From: Cladorhizidae sp. MBARI D1340-BT2
Lineage: Eukaryota; Porifera; Demospongiae; Poecilosclerida; Cladorhizidae
Direction: 5' to 3'
Assembly: GCA_028752905.1 (NCBI GenBank)
Contig: JAQNBH010000002.1
Coordinates: forward strand, 15,977,890 to 16,041,889
DNA length: 64,000 bases
Shown here: piece after piece, positions 34,147-46,440 of the stretch
Position numbering within the stretch: the stretch's first letter is position 1
Layout: each line of letters begins with the position of its first letter
Notes under the pieces: model-generated
The model's input: only the letters and a program-made list of their open reading frames with translations
The model's database searches: none
Told to the model about the DNA's origin: nothing
Translations under genes and position numbers: made by a program

Positions 34147-36040
34147 GTTCTTCACGAGGTTGTTATTGTAGAGTCAATCATTGGCAAGCTTGTAGTCTTG
34201 GAGATCAAAGAATGAAAAAATCTTGTAAGCTGGAATTGTCTAGATGTAGCCATCATTGTAGTGTAGATAACAATTCTGATGTTGCACATTCAAGGAATAT
34301 TTTTGATGTAGTTATTTAGTAGTCTACACTAACATTTTGTTCTTATTGCAGATAGAATAGCTCAGGCCATTGCACCACTGACCACTCATGTTGAATTCAA
34401 GTGTCAGGTTGGGGGTGTTCAGAATTTCGATTGGCTATTTGGGAAAAGTATTTCCTCTTTAAATGCATTTGATACAAGATCGAACACAGATATTAGCGAG
34501 AGAAGAATCGGAGGAACGAGCATTCTCACTTTGAGAAATATAGAGCAAGGAAAGGAAGGAATATATCACTGTACATCTCCTAATTTTTATATCCCACAGC
34601 CACTGTATGTGCTCATTGTGGAAGGTATGTTTCATTATTAGCATGCAATCTGTAGCGTAACTTTAGATGTGCATGAATACTAGCATCTACTTTTTTATCT
34701 TCAGGTCATGCATTCTTCAGTACATGTCCTGAAAGTGGCAATGGCCAAAACTGTGGTACTGCAATATCCCTGCAATCAGAGGTTGGGGATAGTGCCATAT
34801 TTGATGCTCGTTTAGGATACCGAGGTGGTGGTTCCTGCGGGTATAAACAGGAAGTGTATGTGTTTGAACTGTTTAAGGTACAGGATGGAGGAGGACTGCA
34901 CAAGTTGTATAGATGCTTTAGGAATCCTTGTTATAACTCCAGCAGAATTAGTGCATATTATCAAAGGACAGATATGTCTGATTTTAATGTTACACTGAGT
35001 GATCTGAGGTTATCTGATTCTGGGCAATATGAAGCACACACGGTATTATATGATAATCGCTTCTTTCTAAAAACTCTCACTATCACCAGGAAGTACGCAC
35101 TCCTGGTCACTGCAGGTATGTTCTCTTTTATACTGTATATTAATGACAGTGTTTACTTTAGTTCTCTGTAAAGCATAATTATTCACCTTCCTAGTATAAG
35201 GATCCTATTAATGGCTCCTAGAAGAGCTAGTTTATGACCTAGTTTTAGTATCCTATTGCTATTGGCTTGTTAAAAATCAGAGCTAGATAAAGTAGTGAAA
35301 ATAAAATTATGTCCTCAGTGCAGAGAAACATATACAAATATGTACTGAATGCATTCTGACTCTTAGTCGACAGCTTTTTGTGTTCAAATATGAATTTATT
35401 GATTTAAAACCAAAGTTCATGTTTGTTTATGACCTTTTTTTAGAACTAGTAGCATTAGTAGAAGACAGTATTTTCCACAGATAATGTCCATTTTGATGGT
35501 TCTGTGGAGGTAATTCACTCTAAGTTTGTCTTTAACTATGTTTTAATAATGAAGTGTCTAGCTACATTTTATGCCGATCAAGTATCCTTTACTCGCTGTG
35601 AACAAAAATTTATTTAGCTCTAGTAGCTAGTTATATCTCATGAACTTCCCATTTTACTCGAAACAGCTGTCTTGTCAGCTTCTCATAAGTTATTATGGCA
35701 AGCATCCCCTTAGCCAACTTAACCATGTGTATATCTTATATTATTGCAAGAAAATGGAGCAAATTTATCTAACATGCATATATACCCTGCAATTGTTGAG
35801 ATGCAAGAGAGAAAAACAAAATTTCTAATGTGCATATTCCAATATAAGGCATGTTTGTCATAGATAGAAGTTTATATTCACAATTTTTTTAAGTTGTCCA
35901 CTTACCTTGTGACATGAGCAGCCACAAGGTGAGAGTTCCCTTTTTGCTCTGCAGTGAACTAATACTTATAAGTCCACCTTTCTTCTCCAGGAATAATTGA
36001 ATGCAATTGTGATAATGCATGGCCACAAAAGTTTAACTAA
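34147..36040 (+). CDS. Secreted Ig-like protein, beta-prime copy
   Basis: Exons 34147-34224, 34352-34624, 34705-35115 and proposed terminal 35991-36040. Lengths are identical to the beta copy (78, 273, 411, 50 nt), with GT-AG phase-1 junctions. Mini-domain as in beta. Ig-like 1 has FKCQVGG and KEGIYHC. Ig-like 2 has GHAFFSTCP, GGSCGY and DSGQYEA. The tail reads ECNCDNAWPQKFN-stop. The same one-base register problem separates the upstream hydrophobic frame (about 34100-34145) from the mini-domain, so the start codon is not settled. Relative to beta, Ig-like 2 shows many replacements and few silent changes, including two places where paired single-base indels restore the frame (near 34866 and 34922). 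The LTR element lies just upstream (ends 33833) and could have altered its promoter. Confidence 0.7.
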
Positions 36041-37951
36041 GTTGTCAGATTGTTAAAAGTGATTAAAAACCTTTACATTTTAAAGCTCTACTAAATGCCT
36101 ACTTCAGAATTTTTTTTAATTCCCAACATATTTCCACCTTTCCTAGTTTTCTCCAGATCTTCAGGCTTGAGATATGGAGAAAACTGGGGCAAATATATTA
36201 CTAATCCAATGTTCATTATTACACCTCTGTAATGGTCTGGGTATACTTTATCACTAGTGTAGGGCTAGAGTACTTTCAATTTCTTCCCCCAGCTCTAAAA
36301 ACTTTCACTATCCTCTTTTCCTTTCTGGCATGGCTATTAATCACTTTATGACTTATTTCACTGGAAATAACACAATCAGAAAATAATATCTTCAAGATTT
36401 TCTAGATATAGCCAAGCAAAGATTTCATGCTGCTAAAGTTAAAGTACAAATCTATTTTAATATAAGATAATTATTTTTACTTAATTAAGATAGTGGGTCA
36501 AACTATACAGAGTACTTGACAATGACAAGGAAGTACAGTTTTATTTGTAAAGCATTAAGATATAATACACTTGTGTTCATTCTTCCTAGGTGCCAACATC
36601 TGATGAAGATATTTGATAGCAAGATACAAAATACCTACATTTGGGAGGAATATTACACAGTAAAATTTTTCCTGACATTGTCAATGGCTTAGCATCCAGA
36701 GCACATGGTAATTTTAAAGTAATGAATCTATTTTATTAAAGGAAACAATACAATACACAATACTCACAGCAGTGTCATAATAACCTGAAAAACATATAAT
36801 GTATTACTTTAACAGAATATAGTTGTAATTATAACATAAATGTGTGAACTACATTATATAATAATTATGTATGTTTGTTACTGTTCATTATTCCTATACA
36901 TTGACAGCAATAACAATGTTTTTTAAAATTTGGTACAGACAGTAATTTGAAAATGACACATAGACATAAAATATAACAAATGAGAATAAGCTCTATATTC
37001 TTTCATGTACTACAATAGGCAATAGACATCTGTGGTGCATAGCAAGTCAGAATGTTCAGATTGTTCAGTGCTGTTAGTGTACTGTTGGATATAATTGGTT
37101 TTTGGAAGAAGCTAATGTGGAATTTATCATGTGTCAAACCAATAGCTTACTTAATGACACCCCTTTACTAACTTAGTCTACAATGCCAGTTAGTGTAGTG
37201 TCTGCAACCATTGTGTCAACCTTCCAAAAATGAGCTACTTCGAAACATCTATCGTCGTAAAGAAGAGAAAATCATGTAGAGATTCAAGTAAGGATGCTTC
37301 ACATAAAAAAATCTTACTTCAGTTTTCACTTACTAACTAAAACATGAAGAGCAATTTTTATTCATGTTGAATGGGCTAAATTTCACTCATACACCAGCTA
37401 TACACATACTAAGAATAGCTAGAAAAATAGCTGCACAAATTTGGTTATTGACCGACAAACCATTTTTCAATGATATCAATGGAGCCAGTAAGCCAAGTAT
37501 AGTAGCACCAGTTAAGAGACGTCTCTAATGTTAATAAAGCCAGATAGATTTGGGAATTAGTAACATACTATATACACAACAATGAGGTCTCACAGAAAAT
37601 AGTCATGCTCCAAAAAATGTTAGCAAATCTGCATTAAGTCAGACCAAAAAAGCACAGTAGTAGTAAAGTAGACAATCATCTTTAATAGCATAATGTGCTC
37701 ATAATTTTGTTGGGTTAAAGACCTTCACAGTCACACAACACGATATCTTATTCCACTAGCACTGTGCTGGATGTACTGGTATGCACAGATGTCATACTCT
37801 TGCTTCTTCGCAGTTAAGACAAAACAAGCTGTGGCACTGCTGCAGAAAAATAGCTTGCAAGATGGGTGGGATTTACCAAACCTGGATTCCCATATGCAAT
37901 AGCATAATTATTACATATTAGCGAGGAAAACTAATTACACACTTGTTAAAC
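36041..37951. other. 3' flank of beta-prime; no gene recognised
   Basis: Collinear with 22757-24590 in unit 1, with small indels. No conserved open frame. Confidence 0.45.
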
Positions 37952-39568
37952 CAGGGGCAGCTCCACAGGTCTGGCGGATCCGACGATTGCCGGACACATT
38001 TTTAGACTGGTCCGGCGTTGCCGTACCACTTTTTGTGGAATTAATTTAAAACTGGATACATTGTTAATTTTCATACATTGTAAAAGCATATTATCTATAT
38101 TATCTATATTATCCAAAGGCTATAAAAAGATGAGCCAACTATTAAACCCTTCACCCCGAAGTTGTTTTCATGATAAATATGCAATTAGCTAGAGTGTGAA
38201 AATGCAATTAGCTAGCTTTCCACAATTGGAAGAAAGTTGGAAGCTATGCACAACAATAACAACAAACACCAAATCAAGGCTTCTGGTTGTGAATTGAAGC
38301 CACATTTACCCTCTTTCAATTCAGTAAGAGAGTAGTAAGAAATCTTTTAGCTACTAACTGTAGCTACTAACTGCAGCTGCTATATACCATGCTTGGTCTA
38401 TTAGGCACTGTGATTAAACTCAATCACATGATTAGGTGTTATAATTCACACATTGCTTGTTAGTTAAGTCTGTCATAGATAGTAATTGGTTTCAGGCACA
38501 TGCTGCTTACAACTAGACAGACTTTTATAACCATGTCCACAGCAAAGAAACAGCAGTCCCTCCTGTTATTTCAAAGGAAGAATAATTCAGGAGCCAGTGA
38601 AGATCAAGTCACTGTGCAAGATCAAGTCACTGTGCCACTGGAAGTAGAGAAAAAAAGCAAAGATTGTATTCATCTGGAGTTTCCTGATGAAGATCTTGTT
38701 TGTCCGATGAAGATCTCTGTTTGGCTGAGGAAGATCTCATTTTGACTAAGGAAGAAGATTGTCAAAGAGCATCAGCTACTGTGTCCCCCTAGCCTTGCTG
38801 AGACCTCCCATTCTGCATGTTGTCAAGGTGAGATAGTAGATTCTGAACAACAGCAGCTAGGTTATTCTGGAATTAGAGTTAGGGGTCATAAATAAACCTT
38901 GTCAACCACGTTCTCAGAATACCTTCCCCCAAAAACTGTTTAGGAAAAAGAAACCTGAGCACCAGTCCTTGAAGGCTATTTGGTTTGATAATGTGATGTG
39001 GTCATCTTGGCTTCACTGGGGAAAAAGTAATTAAAGGGCTTACTGTTTCATTTGCCGAAATATTTATAGCTTGAACCAGCTCACTTTCTCAAAAAACAAA
39101 GAATCTGCATTCTACACAATCGGGTATATATACCAATTGGAAAGATGCTACTCGATCCTTTCAGCAACACCACCAAAGTGCATGTCACAGAGAATCCATT
39201 ATGAAGTGGGAACACCACTTGAAAGGGGCAGATGTCAGTGTGCAGTTTCAGAAACAAATTGTTTCTGAACAGGAAGCTTCCAGATATTGCCTCAAAATTC
39301 TATTTACTTCAGTTGAGTATCTTGCTCGGTTAGGATTGGCATTGCGTGGACACTGTGAGGAGAGAGGAAACCTTCAGCTACTGAAGCTACGTTCAAGTGA
39401 TTGAGAACAATTTAAATCCTTGTTACAGAAAACCAAATCTTACACTTCCCATGATATACAAAATGAGATGGTGAGGATTATATTTCACATTATTCCACAT
39501 GATTCAATAGTCAATTCTTAAGGATATTTGTGCATGTATGCAACTGAACGTACTAATTCTGACCAGTT
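37952..39568 (+). mobile_element. hAT transposon fragment
   Basis: Unit 1 lacks this block at about 24.59 kb. The left end begins CAGGGGCAGCTCCACAGG, a typical hAT terminus. I see no matching inverted end near 39568, so the right side is probably truncated and its limit is taken from where the similarity to unit 1 resumes (ctttggcttgg). Confidence 0.7.
38533..39410 (+). pseudogene. hAT (ZMYM1-like) transposase N-terminal part
   Basis: The start MSTAKKQQSLLLFQRKNN is followed, after a stop at about 38743, by a TTF-type zinc-finger remnant (YTNWKDATRSFQQH, SACHRESIM across frames near 39125-39205). A DUF4371-like segment follows: EARYC region, then YLARLGLALRGHCEE near 39310-39360. Several frame breaks; the catalytic core and dimerisation domain are missing. 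Family assignment rests on these motifs. Confidence 0.65.
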
Positions 39569-40017
39569 ACCCTTTGGCTTTGGATTAAATATCATTAGGA
39601 AGGGAAACTCAAAAGAGCAAAAAGGAAGGAACAAGTCAGTTCAAAATAGGTTATATATATCTTTAAGAAGATATTGAGCTGAACAAGAACACAGCTCTTC
39701 TGCTAAAGATATAAGCATGTAGGAGATCAAGGTTCTGGAGCTCCCAAGAAAGCACACTACCTGTTGTTAAAAACCAAGATAAAGTTCTTAGGATTAGAAT
39801 ATATCAAGAAAGTAGCGCATGTATGACTATCAAGGGAAAGTAAAGCAGCAAGAATGTAAAATGAAATCTTGCATGAAGACTTTAAGCTAAGAGTTGATTT
39901 ACGGGAATGTTGTATGCCAGGACAAATTTTGAAAGCTGTTATACTGACAAAGGACCATGGCATGATTAACTGTAGATAAGTAATCAAAGGGTGAGGCAAT
40001 TTCTACTACTCTTTTCT

Positions 40018-40250
40018 AATGGGGGCTACGGTAAAAAAATTATGGCTCTTTGTGGAGGTTTTGCAATATTTGCAACCACCATTACATCCATATGTTTCAA
40101 AGTTTATTTGGAAAGTTTTACTTCCAGTAGATGCTGGTAAACTTTGTTCACGTACCTCAATGGAGGCTACATTGAATAAGGTTGTGGTCCATGGTCTCAG
40201 CCAGTTATGATAGTAGTTTATGCTAATTTTTGCATACTCGAGCATAACCA
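40018..40250. other. End block shared by both duplication units
   Basis: Matches about 25140-25250. It is more divergent than the Ig exons and contains a 63-codon plus-strand frame that is broken in the other unit, so I do not call a gene. It marks the right edge of unit 2. Confidence 0.4.
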
Positions 40251-40569
40251 AATACTATGATCTACAATATGTACAACATGCGTGGATAATACTCTCTTGG
40301 TTAAATGAGATGCCTCAATAATTTAGAGGTGCAGTGGGTCACTACTGACAGTGTTGTGATGTGCCATGCACAAAAAACTTATTGTGCAGTTGGTAAGCGG
40401 GGAAAGGTTTTCTGTGTGAAGCAATGGCCAGCATGGAAGAAGAGAAATGTTTACCTGATGGGTGGAACATGCAGGTTTTCTTTGCCGCAATAGCTAGTTT
40501 GACCACTAAAATGGCTCGAAGGTCAAGACTACTCACAAGGTAGATAGCACAAAAGTTCCAGTTGTACTG

Positions 40570-42133
40570 CATGGCAGTACAGGTATGGGACTACACACCA
40601 ACTAGCATGGCAGTAAAGGTAGGACTACACACCAACTAGCATGGCAGTACAGGTAGGACTACACACCAACTAGCATGGCAGTACAGGTAGGACTACACAC
40701 CAACTAGCATGGCAGTACAGGTAGGACAACACACCTACTATCATGGCAACACAGATAGGACTACACACCTACTAGCATAGCAGTACAAGTAGGACTACAC
40801 ACTAACTAAGATGGCAGTAGAGGTGGACTACACACCAACTAGCATAGCAGTAGAAATAGGACCACACACTAACTAGCATGGCAGTACAGGTGGACTACAC
40901 ACCTACTAGCATAGCAGTACAAGTAGGACTACACACTAACTAGCATGGCAGTGCAGGTAGGACTACACTCCAACTGGCATGGCAGTAGAGGTGGACTACA
41001 TACCAACTAGCATGGCAGTACAGGTAGGACTACACACTTACTAGCATGGCAGTACAGGAAGGACTACACACCTAGTAGCATGGCAGTACAGGTGGACTAC
41101 ACACCAACTAGCATAGCAGTACAGATAGGATCACACACTAACTATATAGCATGGTAGTAGAGGTGGACTACACAACATCTAGCATGGCAGTACAGGTAGG
41201 CAACTAGCATAGCAGTATAGGTAGGACTACACACCAACTAGCATGGCAGTAGAGGTAGACTACACACCAACTAGCATGGAAGTATTGGTAGGACTACACA
41301 TCAACTAGCATAGCAGTACAGGTAGGACTAAACACCAACTAGAATAGCAGTATAGGCAGGACTACACACCTACTAGCATGGCAGTACATGTGGGCTACAC
41401 ACCAACTAGCATGGCAGTACAACAGGTGGACTACACACCAACTAGCATAGCAGTACAGGTAGGACTACATACTAATAGCATGGCAGTAGAGGCAGGACTA
41501 CACACCTACAAGCATGCAGTACATGTGGGCTACACACCAACTAGCATGGCAGTACAGGTAGGACTACACATCAACTAGAATAGCAGTACAGGTAGGACTA
41601 TACACCAACTAGCATGGCAGTACAGTAGGACTACACACCAACTAGCATGGCAGTACAGGTAGAACTACACACCAACTAGCATAGGACTACACACCTACTA
41701 GCGTGGCACGACAGGTAGGCTGCACACCAACTAGCATGGCAGTACAGGTAGGACTACACACCTACTAGTATGGCAGTACAGGCGAACTCTAACTAGCATA
41801 GCAATACAAGTAGGACTACACATCTAACTAGCATGACAGTAGAGGTGGACTACACACCAACTAGCATGGCAGTACAGGTAGGACTACACACCAACTAGCA
41901 TGGCAGTACAGGTAGGACTAAACTCCAACTAGCATGGCAGTAGAGGTGGACTACACACCAACTAGCATTGCAGTACAGGAAGGACTATACACCTAGTAGC
42001 ATGGCAGTACAGGTGGACTATACACCAACTAGCATAGCAGCACAGGTAGGATTACACACTAACTAGCATGGCAGTAGAGGTGGACTACACACCATCTAGC
42101 ATGGCAGTACAGGTAGGACTACACACCAACTAC
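40570..42133. repeat. Minisatellite, about 34-bp units, about 45 copies
   Basis: Head-to-tail variants of actagcatggcagtacaggt + aggactacacacca. Units of 33-34 bp with a recurrent shorter ggtggactacacacc form alternate irregularly. An open frame within (41378-41578) reads as a degenerate MAV..G.TPTS repeat and is an artefact. Confidence 0.95.
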
Positions 42134-42326
42134 AGAGGGGTAGGAAGCATTTTGGGATTGGCGAAAGTGTGTGTGGGGGAGGGGGATACACGCACCTTAT
42201 TGGAAAGAAATATCTTGGTAATTGAAAAGAATTACCTGGAATAAAACTAGTCCTAAATAAGTTCACAAGTTCCTGAACACTCGGAGTCTGTGCTCATGTT
42301 CCTCACAAATTCATTTGCAATTGTGA

Positions 42327-42960
42327 CTAGATCAAGGCGATCCCCAAAGTTTGTTTGTAAATGTTTAGTATCATTAGATGATTAAGTCTATCCTGTTTCA
42401 TAGTAATTTGTAAGTATATTTTTATTCTTTTCATGCAGGATAAAGGTCTTTCACTTGCACCATTCGTAGCAGGCATGACAAGGATTAGACAGGCAACCCA
42501 GCACACCTGCTTAAAAAAGGCACGTTGACCATCAGAAAGATTGCGAAGAAAAGTCAAGATATATTTCAGTGTTACAGTTCCATTCACGTGAGCTAAAACT
42601 TAAATTAAAAACTTGAAGTTGAGTTGAAAGCTCACTCTTATTGAAGTCATCTCCATAAAAGGAAACAACTTCAAACTTAACTAATCCTTTTTATTGGCAG
42701 CTTTTCAAGCAATTCTTCTAGATTTTGGTAAACAGCATATCCTGGCTGATCAAAATGATCTTCAATTGCTGACATGGCCAAGTCTATTGAAAGCAATCTT
42801 CAACTGCAGTCAGTGTACTGATGAGATCCTCCTGTTCCATTCTCAAAACGTTTTGGAGCTTTTCGATTCCGAAAAATGTTATAGAAATAGATCATTTCAG
42901 GACTCTTGGCATCCATGCCAACCTGGCTTGGTCAAATACCTGGACAACTGACGGTGGTTT
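42327..42960 (-). pseudogene. hAT transposase C-terminal part
   Basis: Reading leftwards: FDQPGYAVYQNLEELL near 42690-42750 (typical of hAT sequences just before the dimerisation domain), then PATNGASERPLSCMKRIK near 42430-42480 and TMKQDRLNHLMILNIYK near 42350-42400, the signature of the hAT C-terminal dimerisation region. Frames change between the parts and the catalytic core is not visible. Opposite in strand to the hAT fragment at 38 kb, so a separate insertion. Confidence 0.8.
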
Positions 42961-43093
42961 TGTTCCATTCCCTGGCCATTATGTACATTACTGTTTCTTT
43001 ACTATCTCATCTTGCACTGAAGCAAGATCTCTAAAGCATTGTACTCCACCTATTTTTTATAGGTTAGCTATTATTACCTGGTGTTTTTAATCT

Positions 43094-43102
43094 GGATCAT
43101 CG

Positions 43103-43152
<50 letters not shown>

Positions 43153-43175
43153 GTATCATCATCATCATCATCTCG

Positions 43176-43235
<60 letters not shown>

Positions 43236-43310
43236 ATCATCATCATCAATCAATCATCATGAATCATCATGAATCATCATGAATCATCATAATCATCATC
43301 ACATTATTGC
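43094..43310. repeat. (ATC)n / (GTC)n microsatellite
   Basis: About 215 bp of catcat repeats with an internal cgtcgt section and trailing atgaatcatc units. Encodes only homopolymer-like frames. Confidence 0.95.
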
Positions 43311-44311
43311 AAGTAAGAAAGGTCAACACAACATCACTGCACTTGTCCTAGTGCAGGACCATAAGGTGGTTCATCTTCACCCAAAACATAGTGATCCTCA
43401 GGTTTGACTTGATGCAACATAGGGCACTAAATGATCCTCAGAAGTTGCATTTGTTCTGGAAAGATACATTGACTCTTTCAATGAAGTAAATGCCATTGTA
43501 ACTGAACTAATTCAGAATAGAAGTGAAAACACAGAAACATAGCCGGTGATGACCAGTGATGATTCATTGACTGGTAGCTACTAGTCATCAAATGTGCAGA
43601 TCGAGCAGCTAAAAAGTGGTCAGGCCTAAGACCTTATTATTTGTAGCCAACTTTCTTTCACTTATATCACAGCAAAGTGGTTTGACAAATAAATAGAGTG
43701 CCCTTGTTTATACAGCACTGGAGATAAACCTGTCACAAAATAAGGAATGCAGTTTTTGAGTAACCTTGATGTTTCTGGTTGTGTCTTTGTGTCTATAGAG
43801 AATTCAGTCAGAAATCATTTGGAACACACAGTGCAAGCAACTATTTCATATCAAAATTATTAGCATAAAGGAAAGGGGCAAGAAGTTATGGAGATTGCAA
43901 TTTGTTACAAAGGTGCAGAGTCACAAGCAATATTGCAAGCAGCAGAATTTTTTACATGCGACTGAGAAAGACTAATGTGGGGCTCTCTTAACTGACTCTA
44001 AGAAGAGGTGTTATTGCCCCACCCCACCAATTGTTTGTGCATTGGTAAAAATCATGGTCATGTCCACGATACAGTTGCTATGTACTGGCTAGCTAGTGAG
44101 TGTAACCAAGAGGAGTTACTATGCATATAAAACCAACCCCTCCATTAGTTTCTTGATCCACAAATGCTTTTATAGTAATGTGCACTGTGTGTGGCCAAGC
44201 TGCCCCCCTCATTAAAGATAAGTCATCAAATGCTTTTTGTGAAAATTCAGCAGTTGAATCAGCATGCTCGAGCTATTTCCTGGGGGGTTATTTTTTTATT
44301 ATGAGAATCCA

Positions 44312-44399
44312 GGATGCTCCTACAGAAAAATGCATAGCAACGGGAAGTCCATCCAGGATGCTCCTACAGAAAAATGCATAGCAACGGGAAGTCCATCCA
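44312..44399. repeat. 44-bp perfect tandem duplication
   Basis: Unit beginning ggatgctcctacagaaaaat, two adjacent identical copies. Confidence 0.95.
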
Positions 44400-44400
44400 T

Positions 44401-44737
44401 AACTATGGTTATGTTTAGGACAAAAACATCACATATTGGTAGTAACTATGGTTAATGTTTGGGACCAAAAAATGAAGTAGATACAATTGTGAAGATGAAT
44501 TCAAAGGTTGTGATGCCTATATGCATGCGGATATATGATTATTTTTGAGACAAAAACGGTGGTAACTATGTTTATGTTGACAAAAACAACACCTTTTGGT
44601 AGTAACTATGGTTATGTTTAGGACAAAAACATCACATATTGGTAGTAATTATGATTAATGTTTGGGACCAAAAAATTAAGTTGATACAATTGTGAAGATG
44701 AATACAAAGGTTATGATGCCTTTATGCATGCGGATAG
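44401..44737. repeat. Tandem duplication, period about 203 bp
   Basis: The segment starting aactatggttatgtttagga recurs at 44604 and stays similar to atgcatgcggata near 44733. Confidence 0.85.
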
Positions 44738-46285
44738 AGCAAAAAATGTTTGAAGCCACAGTTAATGGTGGAAGCTACCAAAGTGATTTTTTTACTGGTT
44801 AGCTACTTGTCCCAAAGGGTGGATATTGATACCCGACTATGGACTCATACTGAGGAATATATGTAGCTATATATTTAGATCCCACCTGCCTTCGAACACA
44901 CACACAGCCATTATTAGAAGTGCCTAATTCCACCACCATGTTTTGATACATAATCACCAAGGGTCTGTCGATAAAAAAAAAACTATCTCTGATGGTGGCT
45001 GTGCTTGGTGGCATCAAATCAACACACATTAAATTTATATCTAATTTTTTGGACATTTTGGTGCTCTGAAATGCAGTTACCCGAATAGAGAATGCTATAT
45101 AAATAAGAGTTTTAAAAAGTGTAAAGAAGTGATTTAATATTAAAATTAACCACAACTGACCAATTCCATTGCTCCACATATTTTCTTATAGATCTGAGGT
45201 TCACAAGTGATATAATGAAGCTGTAACATAACAAACTTTTCAAATACCTATACTTGCTATTGCCACATTATCATTGAACTTGTGCCCCAATGTTCATTGT
45301 GCTTATGTGCAGTACAGAAGCCAGTTGAAGAAGAACTTAAGACAAGATTTAAGTTCAGCCTTTATGAGGCATGCATGACTTTTAGTGATGAATGAAAACA
45401 CAGCTTAACTGGTCTACATAGCAATTGAGTTACCCTGTGTTTAAACCATTCTTGACAATGTGTCTAATGTAGAGAGGAAGGCAGGGTGCACTGAGGCTTT
45501 CCAGGGAACTCAAGTAATGATATGTGTATGGAGGATGGTTCATTAAAGGATCAATTGTTCCAACTTCCTATGGTCAGATTAAAGTTCAGGTTCGGTTAGA
45601 TTTTAATCTCCTTGTTCATCACCAAGGGAGAGGGCGATGAATCCTGCTGGGAGCTAGACCCCTGGTGGGTGCTCAATAAAATAATTGCACGCAAGTTTTA
45701 GTTCTGACTGGAAACTGGTGCATTTGATAAGAGTGCAGAGTTTAGCACCACCACATCTCTAAAACAAAAATAGCCAATCACATGTGTTATTATAAAAATG
45801 ACTTTCCGAATAATCAACTTTAACTCAGTGTTTAAACTAGATGCTCTAGCCTTCATCTGGAATAATTATTAATAAAGTAGATAAGTGCATATACATGTAT
45901 CATATAATACACAGACACATGCATATAAATATCTGTGATGTTCACTCTTCTCACATGAAAAGGAATGCAACTGATCACTTCTTGGTACCAAAACATGCAG
46001 TCACTGGTGACTTGGTTCAGTTCTGTGTTGTTATATATAAATCTGTGGAAACCACCTAATGCATATACATAGGGTTACCAGGGTTTTTTAGCTTGGCTTT
46101 TTAAGTATTATCACTAGAGTAACTTCTGAGGAAACTAATTGACAGTTGGAAAACATGCTGTGTGACTCTGCAATGCTTGACTTGATATTTGATGCACACA
46201 AGCAGGTATATAAAGTGGTGCATCTTTCGATTAATGATGTCTGAGAAACATATTAGTGCTGAATCAAGAAAATAGGTTAGTATTT

Positions 46286-46440
46286 GCAATGCACTGGACA
46301 GTTTAGAGTTTTCTGATAGTCAGTTATCACAGAGACATATTCTACTAAGTTATGTATGCGATAAAGTAAAAATGTACACAGATAGGATAGATTGATTTTA
46401 GAGTAGCAATGCATTGGACAGTTTGGAGCCTTCTGATAGT
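46286..46440. repeat. Tandem duplication, period 120 bp
   Basis: gcaatgcactggacagttta at 46286 recurs with one change at 46406. The similarity covers about 35 bp well and fades afterwards. Confidence 0.75.

Larger units (their letters stand above)
26350..40250. repeat. Segmental duplication, unit 2 (alpha-prime + beta-prime)
   Basis: Second copy of the block described at 8560-25260, in direct orientation. It lacks the pogo-like and piggyBac insertions of unit 1 but carries an LTR retrotransposon (30890-33833) and a hAT fragment (37952 to about 39568). Coding exons and introns of both Ig genes are nearly collinear with unit 1. Confidence 0.8.

Noticed and set aside
41378..41578. Repeat protein-like frame MAV.VGYTPTS
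   Set aside because: Artefact of the 34-bp minisatellite; the unit length is not a multiple of three, so the frame drifts.
43081..43272. Ile/Ser/His homopolymer frame
   Set aside because: Translation of the (ATC)n tract.
43081..43310. Regular short repeats considered as a CRISPR-like array
   Set aside because: Direct trinucleotide repeats without spacers in a eukaryotic genome; a plain microsatellite.
44799..45179. 126-codon minus-strand frame
   Set aside because: No recognisable domain, signal or homologue; AT-rich context makes such frames common.
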